From: JAWKIW01 sp046331175
Lineage (GTDB): Bacteria; Actinomycetota; Acidimicrobiia; Acidimicrobiales; Acidimicrobilacustridaceae
Assembly: GCA_046331175.1 (NCBI GenBank)
Contig: JAXLRI010000016.1
Coordinates: forward strand, 1 to 64,000
DNA: 64,000 nt
Direction of reading: 5' to 3'
The first letter of the stretch is position 1, and every line of letters begins with the position of its first letter. This document shows positions 47,308 through 56,049 of this stretch, in pieces. The notes below the pieces were generated by a model. That model searched no databases and was not told the origin of the DNA. It saw nothing but the letters and a program-made list of their open reading frames with translations. The translations under genes and the position numbers were made by a program.

Positions 47308-47447
47308 GTGCTTCCCCTCGGTCGGCTCCCCACCAACCTAAGCGGTGGCACCGGCCCGCGGGCGGACCACCCCCGCCGGCCGGGCCCGCCGGGATCGGGT
47401 CGGAGCCGTCGGACGGGCGCGGTACGGTCGCAGGCCGCAGGTGCACC

Positions 47448-48026
47448 ATGACCGCCTTCTTCGTGAGCTTCGCCGTCATCTTCGTGGCCGAGCTCGGCGA
47501 CAAGAGCCAGCTGATGGCCCTGACCTTCGCCACCCGCTACCGGGCGGTGCCGGTGCTCGTCGGCATCACCGTGGCCACCGCCCTCGTGCACCTCGTGTCG
47601 GTCGTGGTGGGGGCCGTGATCGGTGCTGCCCTCCCCGTCCGGGCGCTGAACGTGCTGGCCGGCCTGGCGTTCCTCGGGTTCGGCGCCTGGACGCTGCGAG
47701 GCGACCGGCTCGACGAGGACGAGGAGCGCAAGGCCGAGCAGGCCTCCGGGAACGTGGTGCTGGCCGTCGGCGGCGCCTTCTTCCTGGCCGAGCTGGGCGA
47801 CAAGACCATGATCGCCACGATCACGCTGGCCACGCGAGAGGGGCTGGTGGGCACCTGGCTCGGCTCCACCGTCGGCATGGTGGCGGCCGACGCCCTGGCC
47901 ATCGCCGTGGGCCGGCTCCTCGGCACCCGGTTGCCGGAGCGGGCCGTCCGGATCGGCGCCGCCGTGGCCTTCTTCGCCTTCGGGATCGCCCTGCTCGCCG
48001 AGGCCGCGCTCGCCGGATCGGGCTGA
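47448..48026 (+). CDS. UPF0016/GDT1-type cation transporter
   Basis: A 192-residue membrane protein of the TMEM165/GDT1 (UPF0016) family, with six helices in two inverted halves. Each half carries the signature E-x-G-D-K-S/T: VAELGDKSQLMALTF and LAELGDKTMIATITL, the metal-coordinating motifs. Bacterial relatives export Mn2+ or move Ca2+; which ion is used here is open. A charged Arg/Asp/Glu linker joins the halves. TACGGT lies 19 bases before ATG 47448. Monocistronic by position. Confidence 0.88.
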   Translation: MTAFFVSFAVIFVAELGDKSQLMALTFATRYRAVPVLVGITVATALVHLVSVVVGAVIGAALPVRALNVLAGLAFLGFGAWTLRGDRLDEDEERKAEQASGNVVLAVGGAFFLAELGDKTMIATITLATREGLVGTWLGSTVGMVAADALAIAVGRLLGTRLPERAVRIGAAVAFFAFGIALLAEAALAGSG

Positions 48027-48173
48027 GGGCGGCCGCACCACCGGCGCCGGCCACCGGTGGCGTCGGGCCGGGCCGGCCGGCCGAACCCCGGCGGAGCACC
48101 CCCGGAGCACCGCGGATGGCCGGGTCGCCCACCGAGCGCCTGTGCCATCCTTGGCCCCCATGCGGGAGCAGCG

Positions 48174-49175
48174 ATGACGGCGGCCGACCCCACGATCCCC
48201 GGCGAGGTGGCGACGCCGCCGGTGGGCTACCCGTCGTCGTCCCCCGCCGACGAGGTCTCCGCCCTCCTCGCCCAGGTGGCCCAGGTGGTCCTGGGTGACC
48301 CCACGCCGATCCGCCTCGCCGTGGCGGCCTTCCTCGCCGGCGGCCACGTGCTGTTCGAGGACATCCCTGGCGTCGGCAAGACGCTGCTCGCCAAGGCCCT
48401 CGCGGCCAGCCTGGGCGGCACCTTCGGGCGGGCGCAGGGCACCGCCGACCTGTTGCCGTCGGACCTCACCGGGGTGTCGGTGTTCGAAGAGGACACCCGC
48501 CACTGGCAGTTCCACCCCGGACCGCTGTTCCACGACGTGGTCCTGGTCGACGAGCTGAACCGGGCGACGCCCCGCACCCAGTCCGCCCTCCTCGAGGCCA
48601 TGGCCGAGGGCCAGGTCACCGTCGACGGCACCAGCCACCCCCTCCCCGAGCCGTTCTTCGTGATCGCCACCCAGAACCCCCAGGGCGACCTCGGCACCTT
48701 CCCCCTCGTGGCCGGCCAGCGCGACCGCTTCGCGGTGTCCCTGTCGCTCGGCCTGCCCGGGCGCGACGCCGAGCGCAGGCTGGTCGCCGGACAGGGCGGC
48801 GAGCCCCTGCTCGCCGACCTCCGCCCGGTCGCCGATCGGGCTCGCTGGCAGGACCTGCGGCGGTCGACCCGGGCGGTGTTCGTGCACCCCGCGGTCGGCG
48901 ACTACGCGCTCGAGCTCCTCGACACCTTCCGCGCCCGGCTCGGCGCCCAGGCACCGCTGAGCACCCGCGCCGCGGTGACGCTGCTGCTGGTCGCCCGTGG
49001 CCATGCGGTGGTCGCCGGGCGGGACCACGTCGCGCCCGACGACGTGCAGGCCGTCGCCACCGCCGTGCTGGCCCACCGACTGGTCGACGCCACCAACGGC
49101 GACCTGCCCACCGCCCGGGCCTGGGTGTCCGACGTGGTGCGCCAGACGCCGGTCCCCCCGGCCCCGACCCCGTGA
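48174..49175 (+). CDS. MoxR family AAA+ ATPase
   Basis: A 333-residue MoxR ATPase: Walker A EDIPGVGKTLLAKALA, VLVDELNRATPRTQSALLEA with Walker B, and FPLVAGQRDRF sensor region. MoxR proteins act as chaperones that activate partner proteins with a von Willebrand-type or DUF58 domain. ATG 48174 has GGGAG at 6-base spacing. Its stop overlaps the next start as GTGA, which makes a moxR-DUF58-TgpA-like operon, a common arrangement. Confidence 0.9.
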   Translation: MTAADPTIPGEVATPPVGYPSSSPADEVSALLAQVAQVVLGDPTPIRLAVAAFLAGGHVLFEDIPGVGKTLLAKALAASLGGTFGRAQGTADLLPSDLTGVSVFEEDTRHWQFHPGPLFHDVVLVDELNRATPRTQSALLEAMAEGQVTVDGTSHPLPEPFFVIATQNPQGDLGTFPLVAGQRDRFAVSLSLGLPGRDAERRLVAGQGGEPLLADLRPVADRARWQDLRRSTRAVFVHPAVGDYALELLDTFRARLGAQAPLSTRAAVTLLLVARGHAVVAGRDHVAPDDVQAVATAVLAHRLVDATNGDLPTARAWVSDVVRQTPVPPAPTP

Positions 49176-50401
49176 GCGACCCGGCCGGATCCCCGGACGC
49201 AGGGCCCGCCGTGCCCCCCGGCGGCACCGACCCCCCCGCCCCGGTGGCCGCCGGCCCGGCCTTCGCCGATCCCGCCGATCCCGCCGATCCGGGCCATCCG
49301 GGCCCGCCCGACGGCCTGGCGGCCGTGATCGACGGCGTGCGGACCTCCCTGCCCTCGGTCACGCTGCCCGACGCGGCGCCCGAGAGCGACCGCAGCGCCC
49401 GCTCGTTGCAGGTCGAGGGGGTCGCGTTCGGGATCGGCGGGCTGTTCGTCATCGCCGCCGCGGCGTGGCTGTTCACCCAGGCCCAGCCGGTGCTCGTCGT
49501 CGGCGTGGCGCTGGCGACGGTGGTCGTGGCCGACGCCGTGATCGCGTCGCGCGCCCTGACCGACGTCGACGGCCACGTCGACAACCCGGGCGAGGCCGTC
49601 GTCGGCCTCCCGGTCGACCTGGTGCTGCAGCTGCGGGGGCTGCGGCGGCCGGTCGAGGTGCGCGTCGCCGGGACCCCCGCCGCCGGCACCACCCTGGTCG
49701 CCAGCGAGGCCCCCGTGCTGCTCGGGGTCCCCCTCCACCGGCGCGGCGTCGTCAACCACGTGGTCCTCGACGTCCGCGGGGTGGGTCCGTTCGGCCTGTT
49801 CAGCAGCACCCGACGCCTGCGCGCCTGGTTCCCCCGCCCCCTCCACGTGGCGCCCATGCCGCTGCCCCACCCGCTGCGCTGGCCCACGCCACGTGCCACC
49901 GCCGTCGGCCTGTCGCCGGTGGCCCGGACCGGGGAGGACCTCTTCCGCGGCGTGCGGCCCTACGTGCGGGGCGACGCTCCCCGCTGGGTGCACTGGCCGG
50001 CGAGCGCTCACCACGGTGGCCTGATGGTCAAGGAGCACGAGGGCACCGGCACGGTGACGATCCAGCTCGTCGCGTGGCTCCCCGCGCCCGGGCCGCCGGC
50101 CGAGCTCGCCCTCGGCCGGGTCGCCTGGCTGGCCCTCGAGAGCCTGCGGCAGGGCTGGCGGGTCCGCCTGGTCACCGCCGAGGCCGCGACGCCTCCTCCG
50201 CCACCCGGGCCCCTGCGCCCCTCCGGCGCGCTGCGGGCACCGCCCCCGCCTCCCCTGCGGGGCCGCACCGTCGACCGGCCGGTCACCACCGCCGCCGAGC
50301 TCGCCCGGCGCCTGGCGCTGGCCGGCTACGGACCCGTGCGCCACACGGTCCTCGCCGGCTTCACCCGGACCGTGACGCCCGGAGGCGACCGGTGGGACTG
50401 A
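49172..50401 (+). CDS. DUF58 domain protein
   Basis: A 409-residue protein with an N-terminal disordered region (~80 residues, Pro/Ala/Asp-rich), two membrane helices (~85-140: FGIGGLFVIAAAAWLF and VLVVGVALATVVVADAVI), a beta-sandwich domain and a C-terminal DUF58 motif, YVRGDAPRWVHWPASAHHGG, the R-x-x-HW signature of the family. DUF58 proteins pair with MoxR and may act in cell-envelope or stress functions. GTG 49172 overlaps the moxR stop as GTGA, consistent with coupling. The exact role is unknown. Confidence 0.85.
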   Translation: MSDPAGSPDAGPAVPPGGTDPPAPVAAGPAFADPADPADPGHPGPPDGLAAVIDGVRTSLPSVTLPDAAPESDRSARSLQVEGVAFGIGGLFVIAAAAWLFTQAQPVLVVGVALATVVVADAVIASRALTDVDGHVDNPGEAVVGLPVDLVLQLRGLRRPVEVRVAGTPAAGTTLVASEAPVLLGVPLHRRGVVNHVVLDVRGVGPFGLFSSTRRLRAWFPRPLHVAPMPLPHPLRWPTPRATAVGLSPVARTGEDLFRGVRPYVRGDAPRWVHWPASAHHGGLMVKEHEGTGTVTIQLVAWLPAPGPPAELALGRVAWLALESLRQGWRVRLVTAEAATPPPPPGPLRPSGALRAPPPPPLRGRTVDRPVTTAAELARRLALAGYGPVRHTVLAGFTRTVTPGGDRWD

Positions 50402-50441
50402 CGCGACCGGGTCGCTCCGGCTCGCCACCGAGGTGCGCGTC

Positions 50442-51899
50442 GTGACGGCCGGCGGACCGGGCCTGCCCACGCCACCCGGCACCGTCGCCGGTCCAGCCGG
50501 CGCGACCCGGTCGCCGGGAACGCCCCCGCGCGCCCCGATGCCGGCCCCGCCGCCGGCGTCGGCCGGACCGGTCACCCAGGTCGCCGCCTTCGTGACCGTC
50601 TCCCTCGCCGTGGGCGCGGTGGCCGCCGCCGCCCACGACCCGACGCTCGTCGGCTTCGGGGTCGGTGGGCTGTTCGTCGGCGTGTGCTTCGGCCTCGGCC
50701 TGCGCCTCGACGGCCTGTTCCGCGCCCTGCCGGGGTGGTTCCTCGCCGTCGCCCTCACCTGCACCCTGGGCCTCGGCTGGGTGGTGGTCGCTCCGGGGTC
50801 CGCCGCCGCGAGCGTCGTGGTGCTGCCCACCGTGCTCCTGCTCGTCACCGGCCTCGACTGGGCGCGCGCCGCTCGGCTGCGCACGGTCGCCCTCCTCTCC
50901 GGGCTGCTGGCCGTGCCGGTGGTGGCCACCGCCGACGTGGTCGCCCTGCTCGTCGGGCTGGGCTGGTTCCTGGCGGCGCTGGCCACGTGCTGGGCAGCGC
51001 AGGCCGACCTGCGGGCCGCCCTCCCCCGCCCCCGCGCCGCCCGTCCGACCTCCGCCACCGACCTGGCCCCGTCCACGCCCGGGGAGCTGGTCCGCTTGGC
51101 GAGCCTCGCCGCGGTGGGCGCCCTCGCCCTCGCCCTGCTGATCGGCACGCCGTCGTGCGACCCCCAGGGCGACCGGGACGCCGCCAGCCAGGCCGGCAGC
51201 GGGCGTGGCGCCGGCGGACAGACCGGGGGGCAGTCCGGCAGCGGGCAGTCCGGGGGGCAGTCCGGTGGTCAGGGCGGCGGGCAGTCCGGCGGGCGCGTGG
51301 GCGGCGGTGGCGCCGGTGGGCAGGGCGGCGGCGGACAGGGCGGCAGCGGACAGGGCGGCAGCGGGAGCGCCGGCCGCGCCGGCCCCAGCGGCGGCACCTC
51401 GTCGGGTGGCGGCACGGGCCCGGGGGCCGGCGGCACCTCGTCCGGGAGCAGCAGCTCACCGGGCTCGACCGACCGGTCGAGCCTCACCGCCCTGCTGGCC
51501 GTGCTCCTCCTCACCGCGGCCCTGGTCGCCCTCGCCCTGGTGCTGTGGCCCCGGCGCCGGGGCAGCGGGCCCGAGCCGACCGACGCCCCACCGCCGTGGG
51601 CACGCACCCTCGTGGCCCGCCTCGACGCCGAGGGCACGGCGCGCGGGAGGCCCCGGGCGCCGGGCGAGACCGTGGTCGACCACGCCGCCGCCCTGGCCGC
51701 CGGGCCCCTGGCCGATCCCCGCATCGCCGAGCTGGGCTGGCTGCTCTCGGCCGCGCTGTTCTCGGGTCGGGAGCCGCCACCCGACCGGCAGCGCTGGGCC
51801 GAGGCCCTCCTCGACGAGGTGACGGCGGCCAACCCGCCGCCCGAGCCGGCGACGCGGCGCGGCCGGCGACCCGACCAGCGCCGCGCGACGCCCGCCTGA
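50442..51899 (+). CDS. TgpA-like membrane protein lacking the transglutaminase domain
   Basis: A 485-residue membrane protein in the place of TgpA (DUF3488-transglutaminase-DUF4129) after MoxR and DUF58. It has five to six N-terminal helices (residues ~45-245), then a ~100-residue Gly/Gln/Ser-rich linker with GG-Q-SGG repeats, one helix (TALLAVLLLTAALVALALVL) and a C-terminal helical region like DUF4129 (ARIAELGWLLSAALFSGREP-type). No Cys-His-Asp transglutaminase core is visible. GTG 50442 has GAGG at 8-base spacing; GTG 50433 is an alternative. It may be a scaffold for the MoxR-DUF58 pair. Confidence 0.75.
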   Translation: MTAGGPGLPTPPGTVAGPAGATRSPGTPPRAPMPAPPPASAGPVTQVAAFVTVSLAVGAVAAAAHDPTLVGFGVGGLFVGVCFGLGLRLDGLFRALPGWFLAVALTCTLGLGWVVVAPGSAAASVVVLPTVLLLVTGLDWARAARLRTVALLSGLLAVPVVATADVVALLVGLGWFLAALATCWAAQADLRAALPRPRAARPTSATDLAPSTPGELVRLASLAAVGALALALLIGTPSCDPQGDRDAASQAGSGRGAGGQTGGQSGSGQSGGQSGGQGGGQSGGRVGGGGAGGQGGGGQGGSGQGGSGSAGRAGPSGGTSSGGGTGPGAGGTSSGSSSSPGSTDRSSLTALLAVLLLTAALVALALVLWPRRRGSGPEPTDAPPPWARTLVARLDAEGTARGRPRAPGETVVDHAAALAAGPLADPRIAELGWLLSAALFSGREPPPDRQRWAEALLDEVTAANPPPEPATRRGRRPDQRRATPA

Positions 51900-52069
51900 C
51901 CCACCAGAGGGGCGAGCACGGCCCGAGCCGGGCCGGTGGGATCGGACCGTCGGCTGCGAACCGGCGCCCGACGCCCGGGAGCACACCCGGGTGCGCGGCG
52001 ACGGACACGGCCGGGCGGACTCGGGTGGCACGGGCCGGCGCCGCGGGCGCCGTCGCGGGCGCCGTCGGC

Positions 52070-54229
52070 TCAGCCGCCCTCGCGCTCGAGGGCGGCCCGG
52101 TCACCGAGGAACGCCGCCACCGGCATGCCCTTGGCCCGCAGCTGCTCGACCTGCTTCAGCAGGTCCTGGTCGACGCCCGGCAGGTCCTTGGCCTCCACCA
52201 GCGAGTCACCGATCGAGAACATGCCGACGAGGTCGTCCCGACCGGCGTCGCGGAGCTGCTGGCGCAGCCGCGCGTCGAGGTCGGAGAAGCGCTGGCGCTC
52301 CTCGGGGGTCAGCGGGTCGTACGACGCGATCTCGCGGACGTCGTCGCGCGCCCGGTAGCGCTCGATGGAGTCGTTGCTCACGACGAACACGACGGCGTCG
52401 GGACCGTCGGTGGCCACGTTGTCCTCACCGAACTTGAAGGCGACGTCCGGGTCGACGACCACCCGCCGGCCGCTGCGGATGAGCTGGAGCATCAGGCCGT
52501 CACCCACCATGTTGTGGAACGAGCCGACGCCGCGCACCTGCACCTTCGCCCCGGCCGGGGTGGCCGCGGTGACCGGCCCCGCCAGCGCCCCGATGGGCGC
52601 CTGCAGGTCGGCGATGGGGACCGCCACCTCCGAGGCCGCCGACACGGTCGCGGTGCTGATCCCCCACAGGGCCGGCACCAGCGGGACGACGACCAGCCAG
52701 CGCCACCACCGCAGCGCCCGCCAGTCGGCGGCCGTCCACACCGCCCAGCCGACGGCCAGCCAGAGCAGCGCGGCCACGACCCACCACCACCGGAGCAGGT
52801 AGTTGTAGGGCAGGTCGGAGATCTTGGCGGTGGCCAGGGCACCGACCACCGAGGCGGTGCCGACCACCGCCCCCAGCCGCAGGGCGGAGCGACCGCGGGG
52901 GCCGACCAGCCAGGCCAGGGCCATGGCGGCGGCGAACAGGCCGAGGGGCCAGGCGAGGCGCGACAGGTCGGCGCCGGTCACGTCGCCGCCGTGGGCGTCG
53001 ACGGGCTCGGGACCGCCGGCCCACGGGCCCCGCGCGGCGTCGTCACCGTGCCACGGGGCGTCGGACCCCAGCTCGAGGGCGACCAGGCCGGCGCCGGTCT
53101 GGGCTCCGACCGTCGGGCGCGATCCGTCGAGGAAGAAGGAGGCCAGGTCGGTGGCGTTGTGGCGGCCGGCGACCTCGTCGACCACGACCGGGGCCCAGCA
53201 CACGGCCAGCACCACCGCGGTCACCACGAGCACGCGCCGAAGGCCTCGGCGGGTGGGCCAACCGTCTTCACCGGCCTCGGCCAACGTGGCGGGGGGCCAG
53301 CGCCGGTGGTGGGGTCCGAAGGCCAGCGCGTCGTGGTCGGCGGCACCGTGGGGGGTGAGCACCAGGCGCGAGACGCGCCGGGCCCGCCAGACCCCCAGCA
53401 GCGCCAGCAGCACGCCGGCGGACACCTGGAGGGCGAAGCTCACGTGGGTCTGCACGAGGAACGACCCCAGGAGCGCCACCAGCGGCAGCATCCAGAGGTC
53501 GCCGTCGAGCACCGACCACACGAGGACCAGGAACAGCGCGAACGGCAGCAGCGTGATGTAGGGGTTCCACGGGTCGGTCAGGTCGGTGGCGCCCATCGAC
53601 CGCAGGAGCAGGGCCAGCACCAGGCCGGCCCCGAGCACGAGGGCCAGGCGGCCGCGCCGGTAGGCGACCCACATGGTGGCGGCCAGCGCCACCGCGTTCA
53701 CGAGCAGGGTGCCGAGCAGGAGGCCCATCGACGCGCTGCCGTACGCCCGGAACAGCGGGGCCAGCACGTAGAACTCGAGCGGGCCCGGGTGGTTCCACCC
53801 GAACCGGGAGTAGGGGCCGAGCAGCGGCGTGGCGGCCTTGCCCACGTCGGCGGTGCGCAGCTCGATGAGCGCCTGGTCGCCGACCGGGTACCAGGTGCCG
53901 CCGTGGAGGTGCGCGTAGGCGGCGAGGAGCGGGGACACCACGAGGATGGTGATGGCCACCGCCAGCACGGGTGGGCCCCACCGCCGGACGGCCCGGGCCA
54001 CGCCGGAGGACCACCACGGGCCGCCGACGAACCACTGGCCGACGGTGCCGAGGCCCACCCCCGGACCGGGACGAGCCCCGCCAGGCGCGGCAGCACCCCC
54101 GGCGGCGGGGCGGCCGGTCGGGGGCGGATCGTCCGTCCGACCGACCACGGGGGCGGCCGCCGAAGGGGCGGCGACCGGGCCGGCGGGGACGCCCGCACCC
54201 GCCGGTGGGCGTGCGTCGACAGGGGGCAT
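52070..54229 (-). CDS. GT-C-like polytopic membrane protein
   Basis: A 719-residue membrane protein with about 12 hydrophobic helices. Residues 1-70 are a disordered Ala/Pro/Gly N terminus. The first external loop reads HLHGGTWYPVGDQALIELRT, then SRFGWNHPGPLEFYVLAP, a signature-like segment of GT-C-type or arabinosyltransferase-like proteins. Later loops carry THVSFALQVSAGV and RHNATDLASFFLDGSRPT. The last ~200 residues form a soluble domain (VRGVGSFHNMVGDGLMLQLI ... FLGDRAALEREGG). The likely role is transfer of a polyprenyl-linked sugar to a cell-surface polymer, by analogy. Starts at ATG 54229; its upstream spacer carries DnaA-box-like sites. Confidence 0.7.
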   Translation of the reverse strand: MPPVDARPPAGAGVPAGPVAAPSAAAPVVGRTDDPPPTGRPAAGGAAAPGGARPGPGVGLGTVGQWFVGGPWWSSGVARAVRRWGPPVLAVAITILVVSPLLAAYAHLHGGTWYPVGDQALIELRTADVGKAATPLLGPYSRFGWNHPGPLEFYVLAPLFRAYGSASMGLLLGTLLVNAVALAATMWVAYRRGRLALVLGAGLVLALLLRSMGATDLTDPWNPYITLLPFALFLVLVWSVLDGDLWMLPLVALLGSFLVQTHVSFALQVSAGVLLALLGVWRARRVSRLVLTPHGAADHDALAFGPHHRRWPPATLAEAGEDGWPTRRGLRRVLVVTAVVLAVCWAPVVVDEVAGRHNATDLASFFLDGSRPTVGAQTGAGLVALELGSDAPWHGDDAARGPWAGGPEPVDAHGGDVTGADLSRLAWPLGLFAAAMALAWLVGPRGRSALRLGAVVGTASVVGALATAKISDLPYNYLLRWWWVVAALLWLAVGWAVWTAADWRALRWWRWLVVVPLVPALWGISTATVSAASEVAVPIADLQAPIGALAGPVTAATPAGAKVQVRGVGSFHNMVGDGLMLQLIRSGRRVVVDPDVAFKFGEDNVATDGPDAVVFVVSNDSIERYRARDDVREIASYDPLTPEERQRFSDLDARLRQQLRDAGRDDLVGMFSIGDSLVEAKDLPGVDQDLLKQVEQLRAKGMPVAAFLGDRAALEREGG

Positions 54230-54306
54230 GCGAGGGACCGAACAGGGACCGGCAGGCCGTCGGAGCGGCCCGGGCCGGGCGAGCCATCATGGCACAGCAC
54301 CCCCCG

Positions 54307-54370
54307 CTACCCACAGGCAGCCCGCCCCGGAGGCGGACCGATCCCCAGCCCGTCCACAGTGTTGTCCACA
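54307..54370 (+). promoter_or_regulatory. cluster of DnaA-box-like sequences
   Basis: TTGTCCACA (54362-54370) matches the actinobacterial DnaA-box consensus exactly. CCGTCCACA (54350-54358) is a permitted variant and CTACCCACA (54307-54315) differs at one position. They share a direction and sit in a 218-base spacer that is upstream of the membrane protein gene. Confidence 0.5.
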
Positions 54371-54447
54371 GGCACCTGCCCCTGGCCGCGCCGGTGGCGG
54401 CCGGGGATCAGGCGCGACACCCGGGCCGACCGGCGCCGCCGGGCCGC

Positions 54448-54903
54448 TCAGACCACGTGGTGGGGCGGCAGCAGCGCCGACTCGAACCAGAACGCCTGCA
54501 AGGCCCGCAGCGTGCGCACGTAGAGGTCGAAGTCGGCCGGCTTGGAGATGAAGGCGTTGGCGTGGGCCAGGTAGGCGTCGCGCACGTCGTGGTCGTCGAC
54601 CGACGTGGTCAGCACCACGACGGGGATCGAGCACAGCGACGGCTCGGCCTTGACCAACCGCAGGAGCTCCCGCCCGTCGAGCTGGGGGAGGTTCAGGTCG
54701 AGCAGCACCAGGTCGGGGCGACGGGCGGCGGCGAACGAGCCCTGCTGCTGGAGGTACTCGAGCGCCTCACGCCCGTCGGTGACCCACTCGAGGTCGACGT
54801 CGAGGCCGGCGTCCATCATGGCGATGCGGGTGAGCTCCATGTCGTCGGGGTTGTCCTCGACCAGGAGGATCACCCGTCGCTCGTCGCTCCCGTAGGCGCT
54901 CAC
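54448..54903 (-). CDS. single-domain response regulator
   Basis: A 151-residue CheY-like receiver with no output domain. Acidic pocket VEDNPDD, phospho-acceptor D69 in LVLLDLNLP, the Thr switch in VVLTTSVDDHD and Lys in FISKPADF are present. The EDNPDD form and length recall Rcp1, the regulators that act with phytochrome-type kinases. GTG 54903 lies 9 bases after the stop of the kinase gene upstream, so it is last in the operon HK-PAS kinase-receiver. Confidence 0.88.
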   Translation of the reverse strand: MSAYGSDERRVILLVEDNPDDMELTRIAMMDAGLDVDLEWVTDGREALEYLQQQGSFAAARRPDLVLLDLNLPQLDGRELLRLVKAEPSLCSIPVVVLTTSVDDHDVRDAYLAHANAFISKPADFDLYVRTLRALQAFWFESALLPPHHVV

Positions 54904-54912
54904 GGCCCAACC

Positions 54913-56049
54913 CTACCGATCGGGCGCCAGGGCGGCGGACGGGGGCGCCACGACCCCTTCGGCGTCGGGCAGCACGAGCACCGCGACCGTGCCCGGCTCG
55001 CCCGGCTCGAGGTGCAGCCCGCCGCCGTGGCGGGCGACGACCAGGCGGGCGAACGGCAGGCCCATGCCGACCCCGGGGAACCGGCCCCGCGGCTGCAGCA
55101 TCCGCCCCGGCAGGAAGGCGTCCTCGGCCAGGTCGGGCTCGACGCCAGGGCCGTCGTCGGCCACGCGCACCTCCACCCACCCGGGTTGGGACCGGGTCGC
55201 CGACACCTCGACCCCGACGTCGTCCCCGCCGAAGACCGCCGCGTTCACCAGCAGCTCGACGAGCGCCTCGGTGAGCCGGTCGGCGGCAGCCACGACCGCG
55301 AGGTCGGCGGCGGCGACGAGCTCGACCGGCGGCAGCGCCCCCTCGCGGCGACTGCGGGCGGTCGCCACCGCCCGCGCCACCAGGCGCTCGACGTCCATCG
55401 GCTCGACACCCCACGGCTCGTCGAGCACCCGCAGCTGGCGCACGCAGGCCTCGACCATGGCGTCGCCGTTCGCCACCGCCCCGACCGCGGTGACGAGGCG
55501 ATCGGGCGCCGCGCCCAGGGCCTCGGGGAGGGCTCCGCCCTCCTCCGTGGTGCGCAGCGCCTTGAGGACGACGCCGCCGAAGCCGGCGGCGTGGCGCAGC
55601 GCCCCCCGGACGTCGTGGGACAGCACGACGTCGACCCCGGGGAGGACGTCGACGTCGACCGCGGGCGCCGCACCCCACGCGCACGGACCCCCCAGGCGGG
55701 AGCCCACCAGGGCCACCGTGCCCGGCGGACCGGCCGGCTCGACCACGAGGTCGACGGCGAACGGCCGACCGTCGGGGCGCCGGCCACCGAGCCGCACGCT
55801 CGCCGCCGCCCCGTCGTCGCGGGCCGCGGCGATCGCCGGGCCGAGGCGTCCGGCGCCACCTGGGGCGAGCCCGGCGAGGAGGTCGGCGATCGGGGCCCCC
55901 GCCCGGACCCCGGTGAGGTCGGCGAACCCGACGTCGGCCCACGCCGTGCGATCGTCGGCATCGACCAGGGCGACCACCGGCCCCCCGGACGGCGGCGGGG
56001 CCGGCAGCCCGGCCGCGGCGCCGGAGCCCGGCACCGGCGCACCGCTCAC
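54913..56049 (-). CDS. PAS-domain histidine kinase
   Basis: A 378-residue soluble kinase-like protein. Residues ~15-115 look like a PAS domain (VALVDADDRTAWADVGFADL). A phospho-acceptor His lies in VVLSHDVRGALRHAAGFG (residues ~150-165, degenerate form of HDLRxPL). The ATPase has LLVNAAVFGGDDV (N box), RVADDGPGVEPDLAE (G1) and GVGMGLPFARLVVARHGG (G2). No membrane segment. GTG 56049 overlaps the upstream kinase stop as GTGA. The H box is unusual and the dimerisation helix long, so activity as a kinase should be checked. Confidence 0.78.
   Translation of the reverse strand: MSGAPVPGSGAAAGLPAPPPSGGPVVALVDADDRTAWADVGFADLTGVRAGAPIADLLAGLAPGGAGRLGPAIAAARDDGAAASVRLGGRRPDGRPFAVDLVVEPAGPPGTVALVGSRLGGPCAWGAAPAVDVDVLPGVDVVLSHDVRGALRHAAGFGGVVLKALRTTEEGGALPEALGAAPDRLVTAVGAVANGDAMVEACVRQLRVLDEPWGVEPMDVERLVARAVATARSRREGALPPVELVAAADLAVVAAADRLTEALVELLVNAAVFGGDDVGVEVSATRSQPGWVEVRVADDGPGVEPDLAEDAFLPGRMLQPRGRFPGVGMGLPFARLVVARHGGGLHLEPGEPGTVAVLVLPDAEGVVAPPSAALAPDR

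Noticed and set aside
51190..51400. Repetitive GGC/CAG/AGC sequence resembling a CRISPR or tandem repeat array
   Set aside because: It is in frame and codes a Gly/Gln/Ser linker; repeats are not spaced by unique sequence.
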